NCBI GenBank assembly: GCA_964539825.1
Contig: CAZIKF010000029.1
Location: 1-64,000 of the forward strand
Length of the DNA stretch: 64,000 bases
Source: CAZIKF01 sp964539825
GTDB taxonomy: Bacteria; Muiribacteriota; UBA6191
Direction of reading: 5' to 3'
In this document: positions 35,759-44,728 of the stretch, piece by piece
How the letters are laid out: each line of letters starts with the position of its first letter
How positions within the stretch are numbered: position 1 is the first letter of the stretch
Program-made: the position numbers and the translations under genes
Notes under the pieces: generated by a model
The model's input: the letters and a program-made list of their open reading frames with translations, nothing else
The model's database searches: none
Told to the model about the DNA's origin: nothing

Positions 35759-36685
35759 ATGTCTGAAATAATTTCACTGCGCCTGAAAGAAACAAATCTC
35801 CACCTCGAATCCTCCCCGGGAATCACCCGTGACGAATTCATAGCCGGCCTTTCCAATTGGAGTCAGTCCTCTCCCAATTCCTATTCGTTTGGTTCCGGCC
35901 AAAATAAGGACTCTCTCAGACTTTCTCTTAAAGTCCCTCCTGGAGTTTCCCTCGATATCTCTGTAACGGAAGGGATTCTCAGTATTGGAAATCTTCAGGG
36001 TTCTCATCAAGTACAGGTGATCGCTGGAGAATTGGTGGTCCTGGGCTACCGTGGCAGCCTTGAACTCGAGTTAAGGTTGGCCAGGGCAACTCTTTTGCAA
36101 GGGGAGGGGGTTCTCAGGGCAAGAATGAAAAAGTCTAGATTGGAGTGCAGCTCTTCCTTCCAGGAGACCTGGATGCATTCTCTTGATTCTGAGGTCCTGG
36201 TAAAGCCTTCCAAAAGCTTAGAAGGGAAATTGGAGATTCAGGGTAAAGGCTCAATTATTGTTATCGATCCAGAGGATAAAGATACCCTGATGGTCCAGGC
36301 CCAGGGAAATAATTTTCACCACTTTGGCAACCAGGGAAGCTACTTCGTGACCATCATGGGAAAACAAAGTTCTATTGGTTTTGAGAAGCCCGATAAGTGG
36401 GGAAAGGACCGGATCAAGGCAGAAAATTCACGGATCAGAGCTGAATCCATCTTACAGGAGAGCCAAGATCTGATGAATTTGTTTGATCAGTATGAAGACA
36501 AAATTGAGGCTCTTTACGAACAAGCCCGCACAGAAGAGCATGAGGAAAAGAATTCTGAGAATTCCAAAAGTACAGCGGTAAAGGGTAAGAATTTTCCAGC
36601 CAGGGAGACGTACCTCTTATCCCTCGCACGGGAAGGTAAGATAGGACTCGATGAACTTGAAAGACTTCTTGAAGACGAGTCTTGA
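35759..36685 (+). CDS. Unknown protein with SHOCT-like C-terminus
   Basis: 308 residues, no signal peptide. The N-terminal two-thirds is rich in short beta strands (SLKVPPGVSLDISVTEGILS, GELVVLGYRGSLELELRLA), resembling a polymer-forming or DUF4097-type beta-helical adhesin fold. The C-terminus is a charged helix and a short SHOCT-like tail (LAREGKIGLDELERLLED). No function is assigned. The downstream gene starts 35 bp before this stop; the two and the cyclase gene form a tightly coupled three-gene unit. Confidence 0.6.
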   Translation: MSEIISLRLKETNLHLESSPGITRDEFIAGLSNWSQSSPNSYSFGSGQNKDSLRLSLKVPPGVSLDISVTEGILSIGNLQGSHQVQVIAGELVVLGYRGSLELELRLARATLLQGEGVLRARMKKSRLECSSSFQETWMHSLDSEVLVKPSKSLEGKLEIQGKGSIIVIDPEDKDTLMVQAQGNNFHHFGNQGSYFVTIMGKQSSIGFEKPDKWGKDRIKAENSRIRAESILQESQDLMNLFDQYEDKIEALYEQARTEEHEEKNSENSKSTAVKGKNFPARETYLLSLAREGKIGLDELERLLEDES

Positions 36686-37220
36686 TAGACGTGGTGTAAC
36701 CCTACGCTATTTTCTTCTAAGTAATTTTATACTCACCATCTGCTTTTCCAGTAAGCCTGAGGACCGGAAAGCCTACCAGATTCCCAAAGTTTTTCAGATT
36801 GAGAAGAGAATTATTTACGGCGAAAATGAAGCCGAAGTCTATCTCTCTCTAAAACCCAGGTTTAGCGTAGAAAATGTGGCTCTATCCTTAGTTTCCTCTC
36901 ATCCCGAGTCACTGAAGATTCAGTCTGCCAACAAGACTATTACTCAAACCGGATTGGATTTGACTTTTCTTCAATTACACCCCCAAAGACTCCTCTACAA
37001 GGTGGTTCGTAGCAGTTCTTTTTCTCTTGCATCCGTAACCTTTCGATTGAGATTCACCTTTCCCAGGGATGAAATTCTCAAGTGGGTTCAAGAGCATACG
37101 GAGATCTATAAAGATCGTATGAAGCGACAAGAACTTCTTCGAAAAATTTCTAAAAGGGAGTCCATAGCGGAGGAAGTCGAGGGAGTATTTTTCTATGGCC
37201 GGAGGTTTGTCGAACCATGA
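36651..37220 (+). CDS. Unknown protein, probably exported
   Basis: 189 residues. After a charged N-terminus there is a hydrophobic segment (RYFLLSNFILTICFSS) that may be a signal or lipoprotein-type anchor (Cys near residue 31). The rest is mixed alpha/beta (IIYGENEAEVYLSLKPRFSV), with no motif I recognise. Start ATG 36651 lies inside the previous gene. Its stop overlaps the cyclase start as ATGA, so it is probably functionally tied to the cyclase. Confidence 0.5.
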   Translation: MNLKDFLKTSLDRRGVTLRYFLLSNFILTICFSSKPEDRKAYQIPKVFQIEKRIIYGENEAEVYLSLKPRFSVENVALSLVSSHPESLKIQSANKTITQTGLDLTFLQLHPQRLLYKVVRSSSFSLASVTFRLRFTFPRDEILKWVQEHTEIYKDRMKRQELLRKISKRESIAEEVEGVFFYGRRFVEP

Positions 37221-38794
37221 ATCAAGACCCAGATTACCCCATCCTCCCCCCAAACGAATTCAGCCACAAAGAACTGGTTTACGCTCTTGAAAAAATTTCG
37301 GAGTTTGATTCCTTTTTGGAGTCCATTATCCAGCACGAATCACCCACCCAACTAATCTTGGAGGGTATCCGTGACTGGTTCTTGGAGCAAGGATTTACCG
37401 GATTTGGGATACAGGTTGACTTTACTTATGAACAGTACCAGGTCCTGGAAGGACTGGATTCCAGCATTTTTAATCTTGCTACCTGCCCCACCAACCATTA
37501 CCGCTACTTACTCAGTGTGAGCGGTCGCTGCTTTGGGAAAGTAGCTCTGTGTACCGAACGTTCAAAAAATCCATTCTCTGAGGAGTTTTACCGTTATCTA
37601 GGAAATCTTCTCATGGAAGGAGTGGACAACCTCCTGTATATGCGGGGAATGGCCATCATTAAACAACAGCTTATTGAAAAGATTCAGGACGAGTTTCAGA
37701 GCGCTACCCTGGGGAATGGAATCCACTTAATACTTAAGCAACTCCTTGAACTGGTGGACTTTTCCAATGTCTTAATCGTATTTGAGGAATTTGACTTTCC
37801 TTCCGGATATCTAATCAGAACCCTGTTTTTTGAGAAGGACCAGTGGATTCGATCCGGGTCTGCAAAATTTCATCCAGCCCAAACCCTCGTTTCCGATATT
37901 TCTAGAGTTTCCCAGCTCAGCCATGAGATGGTTCAGGAAAACCTTGAGTTTCTCGATTTTCGTGCCGGTGACATTTTTGTTGCTCCCCAGAAGGAACCAG
38001 TAGGAAGGGTTTTCCTAACTCTTGAGGAGAGGAACACAAGCTCTTTTCTAGATGACATACTCGAGATCCTGATCAGAGCTCTTGAGGAAGTTCTTACCAG
38101 GTATTTTAGAGATAAGAGCCACCTTTCCAGACATTTTTCTCCCGGACATGTTGAGCGATTACTAGATACTTTGCAAAAGGAGAAACATCTCGCGCCTAGT
38201 GAAAAGAATTGCGGGATTATTTATGCGGATATATCGGGATTTACTTCCCTATCTGAAAAAGTTTTAAAAACACCAGCCAGAATCGCGAATTTTGTAAACC
38301 AGTGGTCACAGCTGGTTCTCGAAATTTTGTATTCCAGAGGCGGTGCTTATGACAAGTTAGTAGGCGACTGCATGATCGGGATATTTGGACCTCCCTTTTT
38401 TGAATGGGAACGACCAGAGTGTATCCAAAGGCTGGTAGATTGCTCCATAGAGATTTCCCAGGGAACCAGGAGTATGGTACTTGATCCTGAGTTACAAAAT
38501 GCTATTCAGACCGAAATGCCTGATTACCAGCTTGGTGTGGCAATAGGAATCAATTATACACCCCTATTTGTTGGGCAGCTTGGCCCCGGACGTAGTTACT
38601 CTGGATTATCTTCAGGGATGAATGAAACTGCCCGATTACAAGGTCTGGCCGTTAATGGAGAGATCCTTTTTCTCGATCATATGATAGAGGAGATCCACTC
38701 CAGGGAGCTCCCATTTATGATCACGGGTCCTTTTTCACAAAAAGTGAAGAATGTCGCCGAAGCTCTAAAGTACTATCGAATGAAAATTTCATGA
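37217..38794 (+). CDS. Class III adenylate/guanylate cyclase with GAF-like sensory region
   Basis: 525 residues, soluble. The C-terminal domain (residues ~325-525) is a cyclase homology domain with both metal Asp residues (D338 in YADISGFTSL, D384 in KLVGDCMIGIFGP), the Lys K380 and the N...R pair in GMNETARLQG. All catalytic positions look intact. Two GAF-like segments (~25-150 and ~160-300) probably sense a ligand. The purine specificity residues cannot be judged with confidence. ATGA-coupled to the upstream unknown gene. No cAMP receptor was seen in the window. Confidence 0.82.
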   Translation: MNQDPDYPILPPNEFSHKELVYALEKISEFDSFLESIIQHESPTQLILEGIRDWFLEQGFTGFGIQVDFTYEQYQVLEGLDSSIFNLATCPTNHYRYLLSVSGRCFGKVALCTERSKNPFSEEFYRYLGNLLMEGVDNLLYMRGMAIIKQQLIEKIQDEFQSATLGNGIHLILKQLLELVDFSNVLIVFEEFDFPSGYLIRTLFFEKDQWIRSGSAKFHPAQTLVSDISRVSQLSHEMVQENLEFLDFRAGDIFVAPQKEPVGRVFLTLEERNTSSFLDDILEILIRALEEVLTRYFRDKSHLSRHFSPGHVERLLDTLQKEKHLAPSEKNCGIIYADISGFTSLSEKVLKTPARIANFVNQWSQLVLEILYSRGGAYDKLVGDCMIGIFGPPFFEWERPECIQRLVDCSIEISQGTRSMVLDPELQNAIQTEMPDYQLGVAIGINYTPLFVGQLGPGRSYSGLSSGMNETARLQGLAVNGEILFLDHMIEEIHSRELPFMITGPFSQKVKNVAEALKYYRMKIS

Positions 38795-38814
38795 CACACA
38801 CTGTGCAGGCTTTC

Positions 38815-38843
38815 TTGCTCTATCTCACAGGATTGGTTAAAAT
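38815..38843 (+). promoter_or_regulatory. Possible promoter for the barrel gene
   Basis: TTGCTC (38815-38820), 17-bp spacer, TAAAAT (38838-38843), 37 bp before the ATG at 38881. Confidence 0.45.
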
Positions 38844-38880
38844 AACGCAGTTTTTGTCAGACTTTTGGGAGAAATGATCC

Positions 38881-39603
38881 ATGCGAACCACCCTGACCCT
38901 CTTTCTGCTCTTTACAATATTCTCAGTTGCGGATGACATTTTATTAGACGCGGCCTTTCGCTGCTGGAACGCCGAGACAGACGGAGTGGTCGGCGATATC
39001 GGGGCTCTGAGCAGTGTGACTGATGACTCAGACCCGGGCTATACCCTGGTATTCAGGGTCGACTTTGGCCGAACGATCTCCGAGCTCGCGTATACCAAAT
39101 TTCAAATCAGCTCCCCATTCCAAATTGGGAATACATTTCGAGGCTTCACACCCGCCCAGAGCGCTAAAACCAAATTAGATTTGGAGACCTTTGAATTAAA
39201 TTTTAGGAACCTGATTTATGAAGATGAATATGTTTCTTTGCGCTGGGCCTACGGGCTCACAGTTCTGGACCTACAAAATACGGTCCATGACTCCCTTGCG
39301 AATCGTGCGAACATGAATGTAAGCGGGTATATCCCAATGTTGGGACTAGAAGGGGAATGGTATTGGAAGAGAGATCTTTCCCTGAGATCCCATGTACGGT
39401 TTGGAGATCTTAATATTGGCTCTGACGACGTAAGAATCAAAGACATAGAGTTGGGGCTTGTTTATATGCCCTATGACGCCTTCAATGTGGAACTTGGCTA
39501 TAAGAATTACAGCCTGGATGTATCCGATACTTCCGCCGGAATCACAACTATCCTGGAGCAAAACCTTAAAGGTCCTTATACCCAGATAAACTGGCTTTTC
39601 TAG
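38881..39603 (+). CDS. Outer-membrane beta-barrel protein, unknown function
   Basis: 240 residues. Short signal peptide (TTLTLFLLFTIFSVA), then alternating beta strands typical of an 8-10-stranded barrel (SLRWAYGLTVLDL, EWYWKRDLSLRSHVRFGD, FNVELGYKNYSLD). It ends in YTQINWLF, the terminal-Phe signature recognised by the BAM machinery. The C-terminal half resembles small OmpW/Opa-like barrels, but no family is assigned. The gene is monocistronic and terminates at the palindrome 39608-39709. Confidence 0.7.
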   Translation: MRTTLTLFLLFTIFSVADDILLDAAFRCWNAETDGVVGDIGALSSVTDDSDPGYTLVFRVDFGRTISELAYTKFQISSPFQIGNTFRGFTPAQSAKTKLDLETFELNFRNLIYEDEYVSLRWAYGLTVLDLQNTVHDSLANRANMNVSGYIPMLGLEGEWYWKRDLSLRSHVRFGDLNIGSDDVRIKDIELGLVYMPYDAFNVELGYKNYSLDVSDTSAGITTILEQNLKGPYTQINWLF

Positions 39604-39607
39604 ATTC

Positions 39608-39709
39608 GGTCTCGACTTGTACAGGATTTTGGTCTCATCCCGGCCCTCGTGTACACATCGGTACACTTCGAACCGTGCTGAGACCAAAATCCAGGTACGA
39701 TTCGTGACC
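39608..39709. repeat. ~100-bp imperfect palindrome between convergent genes
   Basis: Centre near 39658. Perfect 14-bp arms (39624-39637 / 39679-39692), an inner 6-bp pair GTGTAC / GTACAC (39649-39654 / 39661-39666) and weaker outer pairing (GGTCTCG / CGTGACC). It could serve as a bidirectional terminator for the barrel gene and tatA, although no T-run follows, or it may be a mobile palindromic unit. Confidence 0.6.
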
Positions 39710-39726
39710 TTTCGGAATTATTTTTG

Positions 39727-39951
39727 CTACTTAGTTTGATCTGATTCTTTGGTATCCTGGGGTTTCTGAGTGTTGTCTTCCAGTCGTTCGGACTCGTCCA
39801 TGATGCCCTTGGAAAACTCGGATCCAACTTTTCGAAATTCTTTGAGTCCCTGCCCTAATCCCCGTCCTATTTCTGGCAGTCTTTTGGGTCCAAAAACCAG
39901 CAATGCCAGAATGAGAATCACTGTAATTTCCATCATTCCGAGTCCAAACAT
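39727..39951 (-). CDS. tatA: Sec-independent translocase protein TatA (or TatB)
   Basis: 74 residues: an N-terminal membrane helix (MMEITVILILALLVF), the hinge FGPKRLPEIGRGLGQGLKEF, an amphipathic helix and an acidic/polar tail. TatA-type because of its short length and FGPKRLPE hinge. tatC is not in the window. Confidence 0.9.
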   Translation of the reverse strand: MFGLGMMEITVILILALLVFGPKRLPEIGRGLGQGLKEFRKVGSEFSKGIMDESERLEDNTQKPQDTKESDQTK

Positions 39952-40092
39952 ATCAATTCTCCATTTTCTGGGATCCTGAAGTCATAGTCCCTCAGTCCTT
40001 ATCTTACCATTGTAGTGGTGGAGTGCAAATTCGATGCCAGAACTGATCCGCAATTATTGGTGGTCCAGGAAGGGGACAATCGATCCCAGGTC

Positions 40093-41163
40093 CTAAGCTC
40101 TGTGGTAAGCGGAACCACAGGATTGAAGATATATCTTTGATTCACTACCGCGCCTCCAGGCATTGATGCCTCTATCATGCCACCTGAGAGTATGTATTGA
40201 ATCAGCCACACCCTCACAGCTGCCTCGGTTCACAGCCCTGACGACCCTTGAAGGAACCTTTCCGTAGTTCCATTTAAGGGACATCAAAACGGCCCTTTGA
40301 TCTGCGTTGAGGCTTGCGAAAGTTCCCGTACCAATTTGCTGTATTAGAGCTGGACGCTCCCACCTAGACCATCTTGAAACCATAGCCCTTTCCGCTGTGG
40401 ACCGACTCACCCTCATTCCTCGATAAACACTGTTTCCGAGGATCGTATCTTGCCCATAACCGACTCTCCAGGCATTTACATCCCAGTATGCATCGCTAGA
40501 AAAGGATTCATACTGTCGTAAAAGCTGAAATGTACGCAATTTCTCTCGAGCCAGAGTTGTACCCGGTACAGCTGGAGCAGGGGACAACCGGGAAGTTTTC
40601 TGGAAAGAGGGTTTTAGTTCGACCAGTGGAGTTGATACTGTCCGGGGAAGCACTGAGGTAGAATCACCTCCGCTCGTATTTGACGCAACTTCCAAGAAAT
40701 TAGGCACGGCATTCCCTTCGTCAAACTCCCCAGAATCAAGAGAGATGTCCTCCATACCCGGTATAGATAACTCAGTATCCGTCTTTGATGAATCTAAAGG
40801 CTCATCAGCTTCCACAACTCCCAGGCTGAATTCAGATTTCCTCGGAAGATTGGATGCCAGCGAAGTGCTTTCGGCATAAGGCTGAATCTCTCCTGCGTCA
40901 AAACCTGAATCTCGATGAATTTCCTTTTCCTGGTTCGACTCGTTCTCCAAAACGGTAGTTGAATCAGGATCAGTCTCTGAAGCATCTACAAGCGATTGTG
41001 TCTTTTCACTCATCGACTCTAGGATTGGAATTAGCGTGCCAGTCTCTTCGGAAGACTCTCCTCCCGGTAAACCCGGTCTCTTATCACCGCACCCGATCAG
41101 TACAAATGAAATTAATGCGAGAAAGAGAATCTTTGTAATCTTGATCCCAGTACGTACGAACAT
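40093..41163 (-). CDS. Lipoprotein with C-terminal lysozyme-like (GH24-type) domain
   Basis: 356 residues. Lipobox LIGC puts the acylated Cys at residue 25. A long Ser/Asp/Glu-rich disordered linker (~30-200) leads to a domain like the T4/P22 lysozyme family: catalytic-type Glu E219 in LRQYESF, Asp D228 nine residues later (DAYWDVNAWRVGYGQD), then LNADQRAVLMSLKWNYG and WRRGSESK. The Thr that normally precedes the GxG motif is Arg here. It probably acts on peptidoglycan from a membrane anchor. No phage genes surround it. Confidence 0.7.
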   Translation of the reverse strand: MFVRTGIKITKILFLALISFVLIGCGDKRPGLPGGESSEETGTLIPILESMSEKTQSLVDASETDPDSTTVLENESNQEKEIHRDSGFDAGEIQPYAESTSLASNLPRKSEFSLGVVEADEPLDSSKTDTELSIPGMEDISLDSGEFDEGNAVPNFLEVASNTSGGDSTSVLPRTVSTPLVELKPSFQKTSRLSPAPAVPGTTLAREKLRTFQLLRQYESFSSDAYWDVNAWRVGYGQDTILGNSVYRGMRVSRSTAERAMVSRWSRWERPALIQQIGTGTFASLNADQRAVLMSLKWNYGKVPSRVVRAVNRGSCEGVADSIHTLRWHDRGINAWRRGSESKIYLQSCGSAYHRA

Positions 41164-41297
41164 GTCGGATTCACCTCACAACTCTTATGTTTTTCTCTTC
41201 ACTTTCCTTTAGAGAATGAGCGCAGATGGGGATTTATGTGCAAAGGGGATCTGGCATATTCCGATAGTTCGAGATGTTTCCTGTGAGAAGTTCCGGG

Positions 41298-43046
41298 TCA
41301 GGCTGTTTGTGCAATCGAGCCCGAGTCGTAGGACGGACGACGAATATGACCAACGTAAAACAATTGGCGGACCAGATCACGAATCTTGACCTGGGAATGT
41401 TCACTCAGAATCCCATAGTAAGGGGAATCGTGCAATTGTTGAGCCTTTAGAGCCTGGGACCTACTACCCCCAAGCACCGCCGCAATGGTAGATACCCTGC
41501 AGTGCTCGGGATACTCACGGGCAAAATCAAGAATCCTATGAATCACTGGATCTGATTCATCAATCTCAATCCCATAATCACCACGACAACCGCTGCAATT
41601 TTCACAGACTGTCCCGACACTTGAGAGCTCTTCTTTGAGAAATTCCCGCAAACAACCCTGGTGAGTACAATATCTCTCCATCTGCTCCAGTCTCAAAAAT
41701 GATTCCTCGATGATCCCCATGTTAATTTTACGAATACCATGTAGTTCCAGGGAAGAGGACTGACGTGTAATCGTCCAGATTCCCCGGTCCCGCACCCAGT
41801 GAATGAATCCATGCTCTTCGAGTAGGTTTAAATAACGATGGAGAGACTTTTCTCCTGGCTCCAGGTTTAAATCCGAGTCAGCTCGGATCTGAAGAGAACG
41901 AAGGATCTCAGATTCACTGGTCTCCCAACATTTCCCGTGGGAAAGAATTTCTTGAAAGAGAGGTTCAACGATATCCATTCGAGGCTTGGAATGAACGATC
42001 AAGCCCTCATGAATTCTTCTATCAGAGATGGAATACAGGAGTAAACAACGAGCAAGGTTCCCATCCCGTCCGGCTCGTCCGCACTCCTGGATATACTGCT
42101 CCAAAGACCCAGGCATGTGGTAGTGAACTACGGTCCTCAAATCCCGTTTATCAATACCCATTCCAAACGCGGAAGTCGCTGCAATCCAGGGAACCTCTCC
42201 GTTAAGAAACGACTCCTGCACGAACTTACGCTGACCATAGTGCATTCCACCATGATAAGGAAGAGAATTGATTCCATTCTTTTTTAGCATCAAATGAACT
42301 GCTTCAACAGCTTTTCGAGTAGCACAAAAAATGATTCCCGGTGCCTCGGAATCCCATGAAACCAACTCCATCAAGCGTTTGTCTTTAGCCGAAGGAACGG
42401 GGCAGACTCCATAGGAAAGATTGGGACGATCAAAATCAGATATAAAGATCTTATTATCTCTATTAAATTCCAGAAGCTCTAGAATGTCCTCCTGGATTCG
42501 GGGAAGTGCCGTAGCTGTAAGGGCAACAACGGGAATTCCCGGGCATAAGTGACGAAGATCTCTAACACGACGATAACTGGGTCTGAAATCACGCCCCCAT
42601 CTGGAAATACAGTGGGCCTCATCCACTGCGATCAAAGACAACTGGCTTTTTGAAAAAAGCCTCTTAAGAACCAAAGGAAATGGGCCATTCATAGTTCGTT
42701 CCGGAGATACATAGACAAACTTCAAATTACCGGTTGAGATCTGGCCATAAACTCGACGAAGTTCATCAACCTCCAGACCGGAGTGAACGGCAACCGCAGA
42801 TATGCCGTTAGCCTGCAGAGCCTGCACCTGATCTTTCATCAAGGAAATCAAAGGGGAAATGACAAGCGTGGTTCCAGGTAAAATCAAACCTGGTATCTGA
42901 AAGCATAGGGACTTACCAGAACCCGTAGGTCGCACCGCCAGGGTGTCATTACCATCCAGGACACTTTCAATAATCTCAAGCTGCCCCGGACGAAATGACT
43001 CAAACCCAAATCGATCCCGGAGTACTTGAAGAGGTGTCAATGTCAT
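41298..43046 (-). CDS. recQ: ATP-dependent DNA helicase RecQ
   Basis: 582 residues from ATG 43046 (a TTG at 43055 is also in frame). Superfamily 2 helicase motifs: RPTGSGKSLC (I), DEAHCISRWGRDFRP (II; consensus has SQWGHDF), SAFGMGIDKRD (V) and QECGRAGRDG (VI). The RQC zinc site is CTHQGC...CENCSGC. A winged-helix region follows, but no obvious HRDC domain. Unwinds recombination and replication intermediates. Monocistronic. Confidence 0.95.
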   Translation of the reverse strand: MTLTPLQVLRDRFGFESFRPGQLEIIESVLDGNDTLAVRPTGSGKSLCFQIPGLILPGTTLVISPLISLMKDQVQALQANGISAVAVHSGLEVDELRRVYGQISTGNLKFVYVSPERTMNGPFPLVLKRLFSKSQLSLIAVDEAHCISRWGRDFRPSYRRVRDLRHLCPGIPVVALTATALPRIQEDILELLEFNRDNKIFISDFDRPNLSYGVCPVPSAKDKRLMELVSWDSEAPGIIFCATRKAVEAVHLMLKKNGINSLPYHGGMHYGQRKFVQESFLNGEVPWIAATSAFGMGIDKRDLRTVVHYHMPGSLEQYIQECGRAGRDGNLARCLLLYSISDRRIHEGLIVHSKPRMDIVEPLFQEILSHGKCWETSESEILRSLQIRADSDLNLEPGEKSLHRYLNLLEEHGFIHWVRDRGIWTITRQSSSLELHGIRKINMGIIEESFLRLEQMERYCTHQGCLREFLKEELSSVGTVCENCSGCRGDYGIEIDESDPVIHRILDFAREYPEHCRVSTIAAVLGGSRSQALKAQQLHDSPYYGILSEHSQVKIRDLVRQLFYVGHIRRPSYDSGSIAQTA

Positions 43047-43165
43047 TGAATACAATTTTACCAGAATTTAAGTATCTTTTGTATGAATATGCAAACGTCA
43101 AATTTAAGCGTTTTTGTACGTTTTGGTACCACAGCATCTAAATACCAATAAAGGAGAATTTCTAG

Positions 43166-43222
43166 ATGTCAGAAGTTCTTCAGGCTCGGCAACAAAAATC
43201 AAAGAACAAGAAGGAAACATGA
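43166..43222 (+). CDS. Putative 18-residue leader or truncated ORF
   Basis: ATG 43166 follows AAAGGAG with a 9-bp spacing from GGAG, a better ribosome-binding site than many genes here, and encodes MSEVLQARQQKSKNKKET before TGA 43220. The peptide is basic and has no recognisable family. The sequence just downstream is the REP-like hairpin and the palindrome, so this may be the severed 5' end of a gene or a leader peptide. Part of the 572-bp gap 43047-43618, which otherwise holds only the repeats listed. Confidence 0.35.
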   Translation: MSEVLQARQQKSKNKKET

Positions 43223-43246
43223 GCCCGCCATGAGAACGGGAACATC

Positions 43247-43272
43247 GATCCCGTGGTAAGCCACAGGATGAC
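43247..43272. repeat. Second REP-like hairpin (GATCCCG...GGATGAC type)
   Basis: ATCCCGTGG / CCACAGGAT (43248-43256 / 43261-43269), one mismatch, 4-nt loop, followed by GAC. Same outer consensus as 5541-5567 with a different inner stem, as expected of a recurring structural repeat. Immediately 5', ACGGGA/TCCCGT offers an alternative pairing. Confidence 0.5.
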
Positions 43273-43356
43273 GACTTGGCCGTAGGCTCAACGCAGTCGG
43301 GTTAACTTGAGGCGGCAGCGATAGTTTTCTTAAATCAAAATCAACCCAGGTCACTC

Positions 43357-43537
43357 GCAGTCAGAGAGTCGAGTTTGGGGATGATGGCGTATTCGCGGGG
43401 GTTTCGAGAATTGGTAGATAGTGGTGAATCGTGAGAAGGAGGTAGCATGGCTACCTTCGCCGAGGGATCCGCCTCTATGTGCCGATTCTCGGAAGAACCG
43501 CGAAGCCCAGCATCTCCAAACTCGACTCTCTGACTGC
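43357..43537. repeat. 181-bp imperfect palindromic element
   Basis: Outer arms 43357-43383 and 43511-43537 match at 26 of 27 positions. Pairing continues inward, imperfectly, almost to the centre (e.g. GAGAATTGGTAGATAG facing the complement of GAGAATCGGCACATAG, where several changes keep G-U pairs). The centre contains GGTAGC ATG GCTACC. No transposase, terminator T-run or convincing reading frame. It lies between recQ and the SUMF1-like gene. Confidence 0.65.
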
Positions 43538-43618
43538 GCATAATGTCTCTTATGTTAACTAATAGTTCTTAAAGAAAAACGGCCAGACTCCCTCTAGCCG
43601 CTTTCCCTCAGTAAATCT

Positions 43619-44728
43619 TTACTTCTTCTTGTGAAGACTCATACGCTTTTTTGAAACGTCTTTCTTCAACTCTTTCTTAGCAGACTTTTTCTTCTGCTTT
43701 TCCAACAGATCCTTGGTTGTTCTCAGGATTCGAAATCCCTGGTACCCGTTCTTAGCACTCGGTTCCTTTCCAACCCGAAATGCGCTTCGGCAATTGGAAG
43801 GATCGTCATACCAACATCCACCTCTGACAACTTTCTTAGATCCACCGGAGGGACCGCCCGGGTCCTTAAGTGCCTCACTCCCGTAGATTGAGAACCAATC
43901 AGAGACCCATTCAGAAACATTCCCGTGCATATCGTAAAGTCCCCAGGAATTGGCCTTCTTTAAACCTACTTTGGCAATTCCTCCCACAGAATTGCCATCA
44001 AACCAGGCATGCTTCTTCAGCTCTTTTGGATTATCGCCAAAGAAATAGGCAGTCTTGGTCCCTGCTCTTGCGGCCATCTCCCATTCAGCCTCAGTTGGGA
44101 GACGAAACACTTCTCCGCCTTCCATCTGGTTCAAGCGCTTGAGAAACGCCTGAACTTCATCCCAACTTACACTTTCAACAGGACACTCGGATCCACATTT
44201 ATTGAACCGGCTGGGATTATCCCCCATCACACGTTTCCACTCACCCTGGGTAATCTCGAACTTCCCAAGGTAATAGGATTGAGTGATCTCGACCGAATGA
44301 CGGGGGATCTCCTTCGCCATTCGCCCAGTGGTGGCCTTTGCAGATCCCAGTTGGAACTTTCCGGGCTGAATCAATTTCAACTTGATACCAGTCTTGCTTT
44401 TCAAGGTCTGAGGAAGCTTCAGCACGGTTTTTTTAACCGACTTAGAGGCATTTTTGACTGCACTCTTGGCCTTCCTTGCGGATTTCTTAACATCCACTTT
44501 CTTTGAAACAGCTTCAGACTTAGGTTTTTGAATCTTTTTCTCAACCATTGGTTTTTTAACCTCTGGTTTTTCTTCCTTCTCCTTCTTATCGCTCTTAAAA
44601 AAGCGGTTCCAAGACCATGGACTGGTTTTAGTAACAGCTTTCTCAGAAGGATTTTTTTCTTCCGCAACCAGGTTCTGCCCAGGTGCCAGAAAAGTGAATA
44701 CAAGTAGACTATAGAATAGGAATTTCAT
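43619..44728 (-). CDS. Exported SUMF1/formylglycine-generating-enzyme-like protein
   Basis: 369 residues. Signal peptide (FLFYSLLVFTFLAPGQNLVA), a Lys-rich, Ala/Pro-containing linker of ~85 residues, then the FGE-sulfatase fold: KLKLIQPGKFQLGS, YYLGKFEITQGEWKRVMGDN, PVESVSWDEVQAFL, RLPTEAEWEMAARAG, MHGNVSEWVSDW and VRGGCWYDDPSNCRSAFR. The C-terminus is again a Lys-rich tail. The Cys pair of true formylglycine-generating enzymes is not clearly present in its usual context, so this is more likely a structural homologue (e.g. peptidoglycan- or chaperone-linked) than a sulfatase activator. Confidence 0.85.
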   Translation of the reverse strand: MKFLFYSLLVFTFLAPGQNLVAEEKNPSEKAVTKTSPWSWNRFFKSDKKEKEEKPEVKKPMVEKKIQKPKSEAVSKKVDVKKSARKAKSAVKNASKSVKKTVLKLPQTLKSKTGIKLKLIQPGKFQLGSAKATTGRMAKEIPRHSVEITQSYYLGKFEITQGEWKRVMGDNPSRFNKCGSECPVESVSWDEVQAFLKRLNQMEGGEVFRLPTEAEWEMAARAGTKTAYFFGDNPKELKKHAWFDGNSVGGIAKVGLKKANSWGLYDMHGNVSEWVSDWFSIYGSEALKDPGGPSGGSKKVVRGGCWYDDPSNCRSAFRVGKEPSAKNGYQGFRILRTTKDLLEKQKKKSAKKELKKDVSKKRMSLHKKK

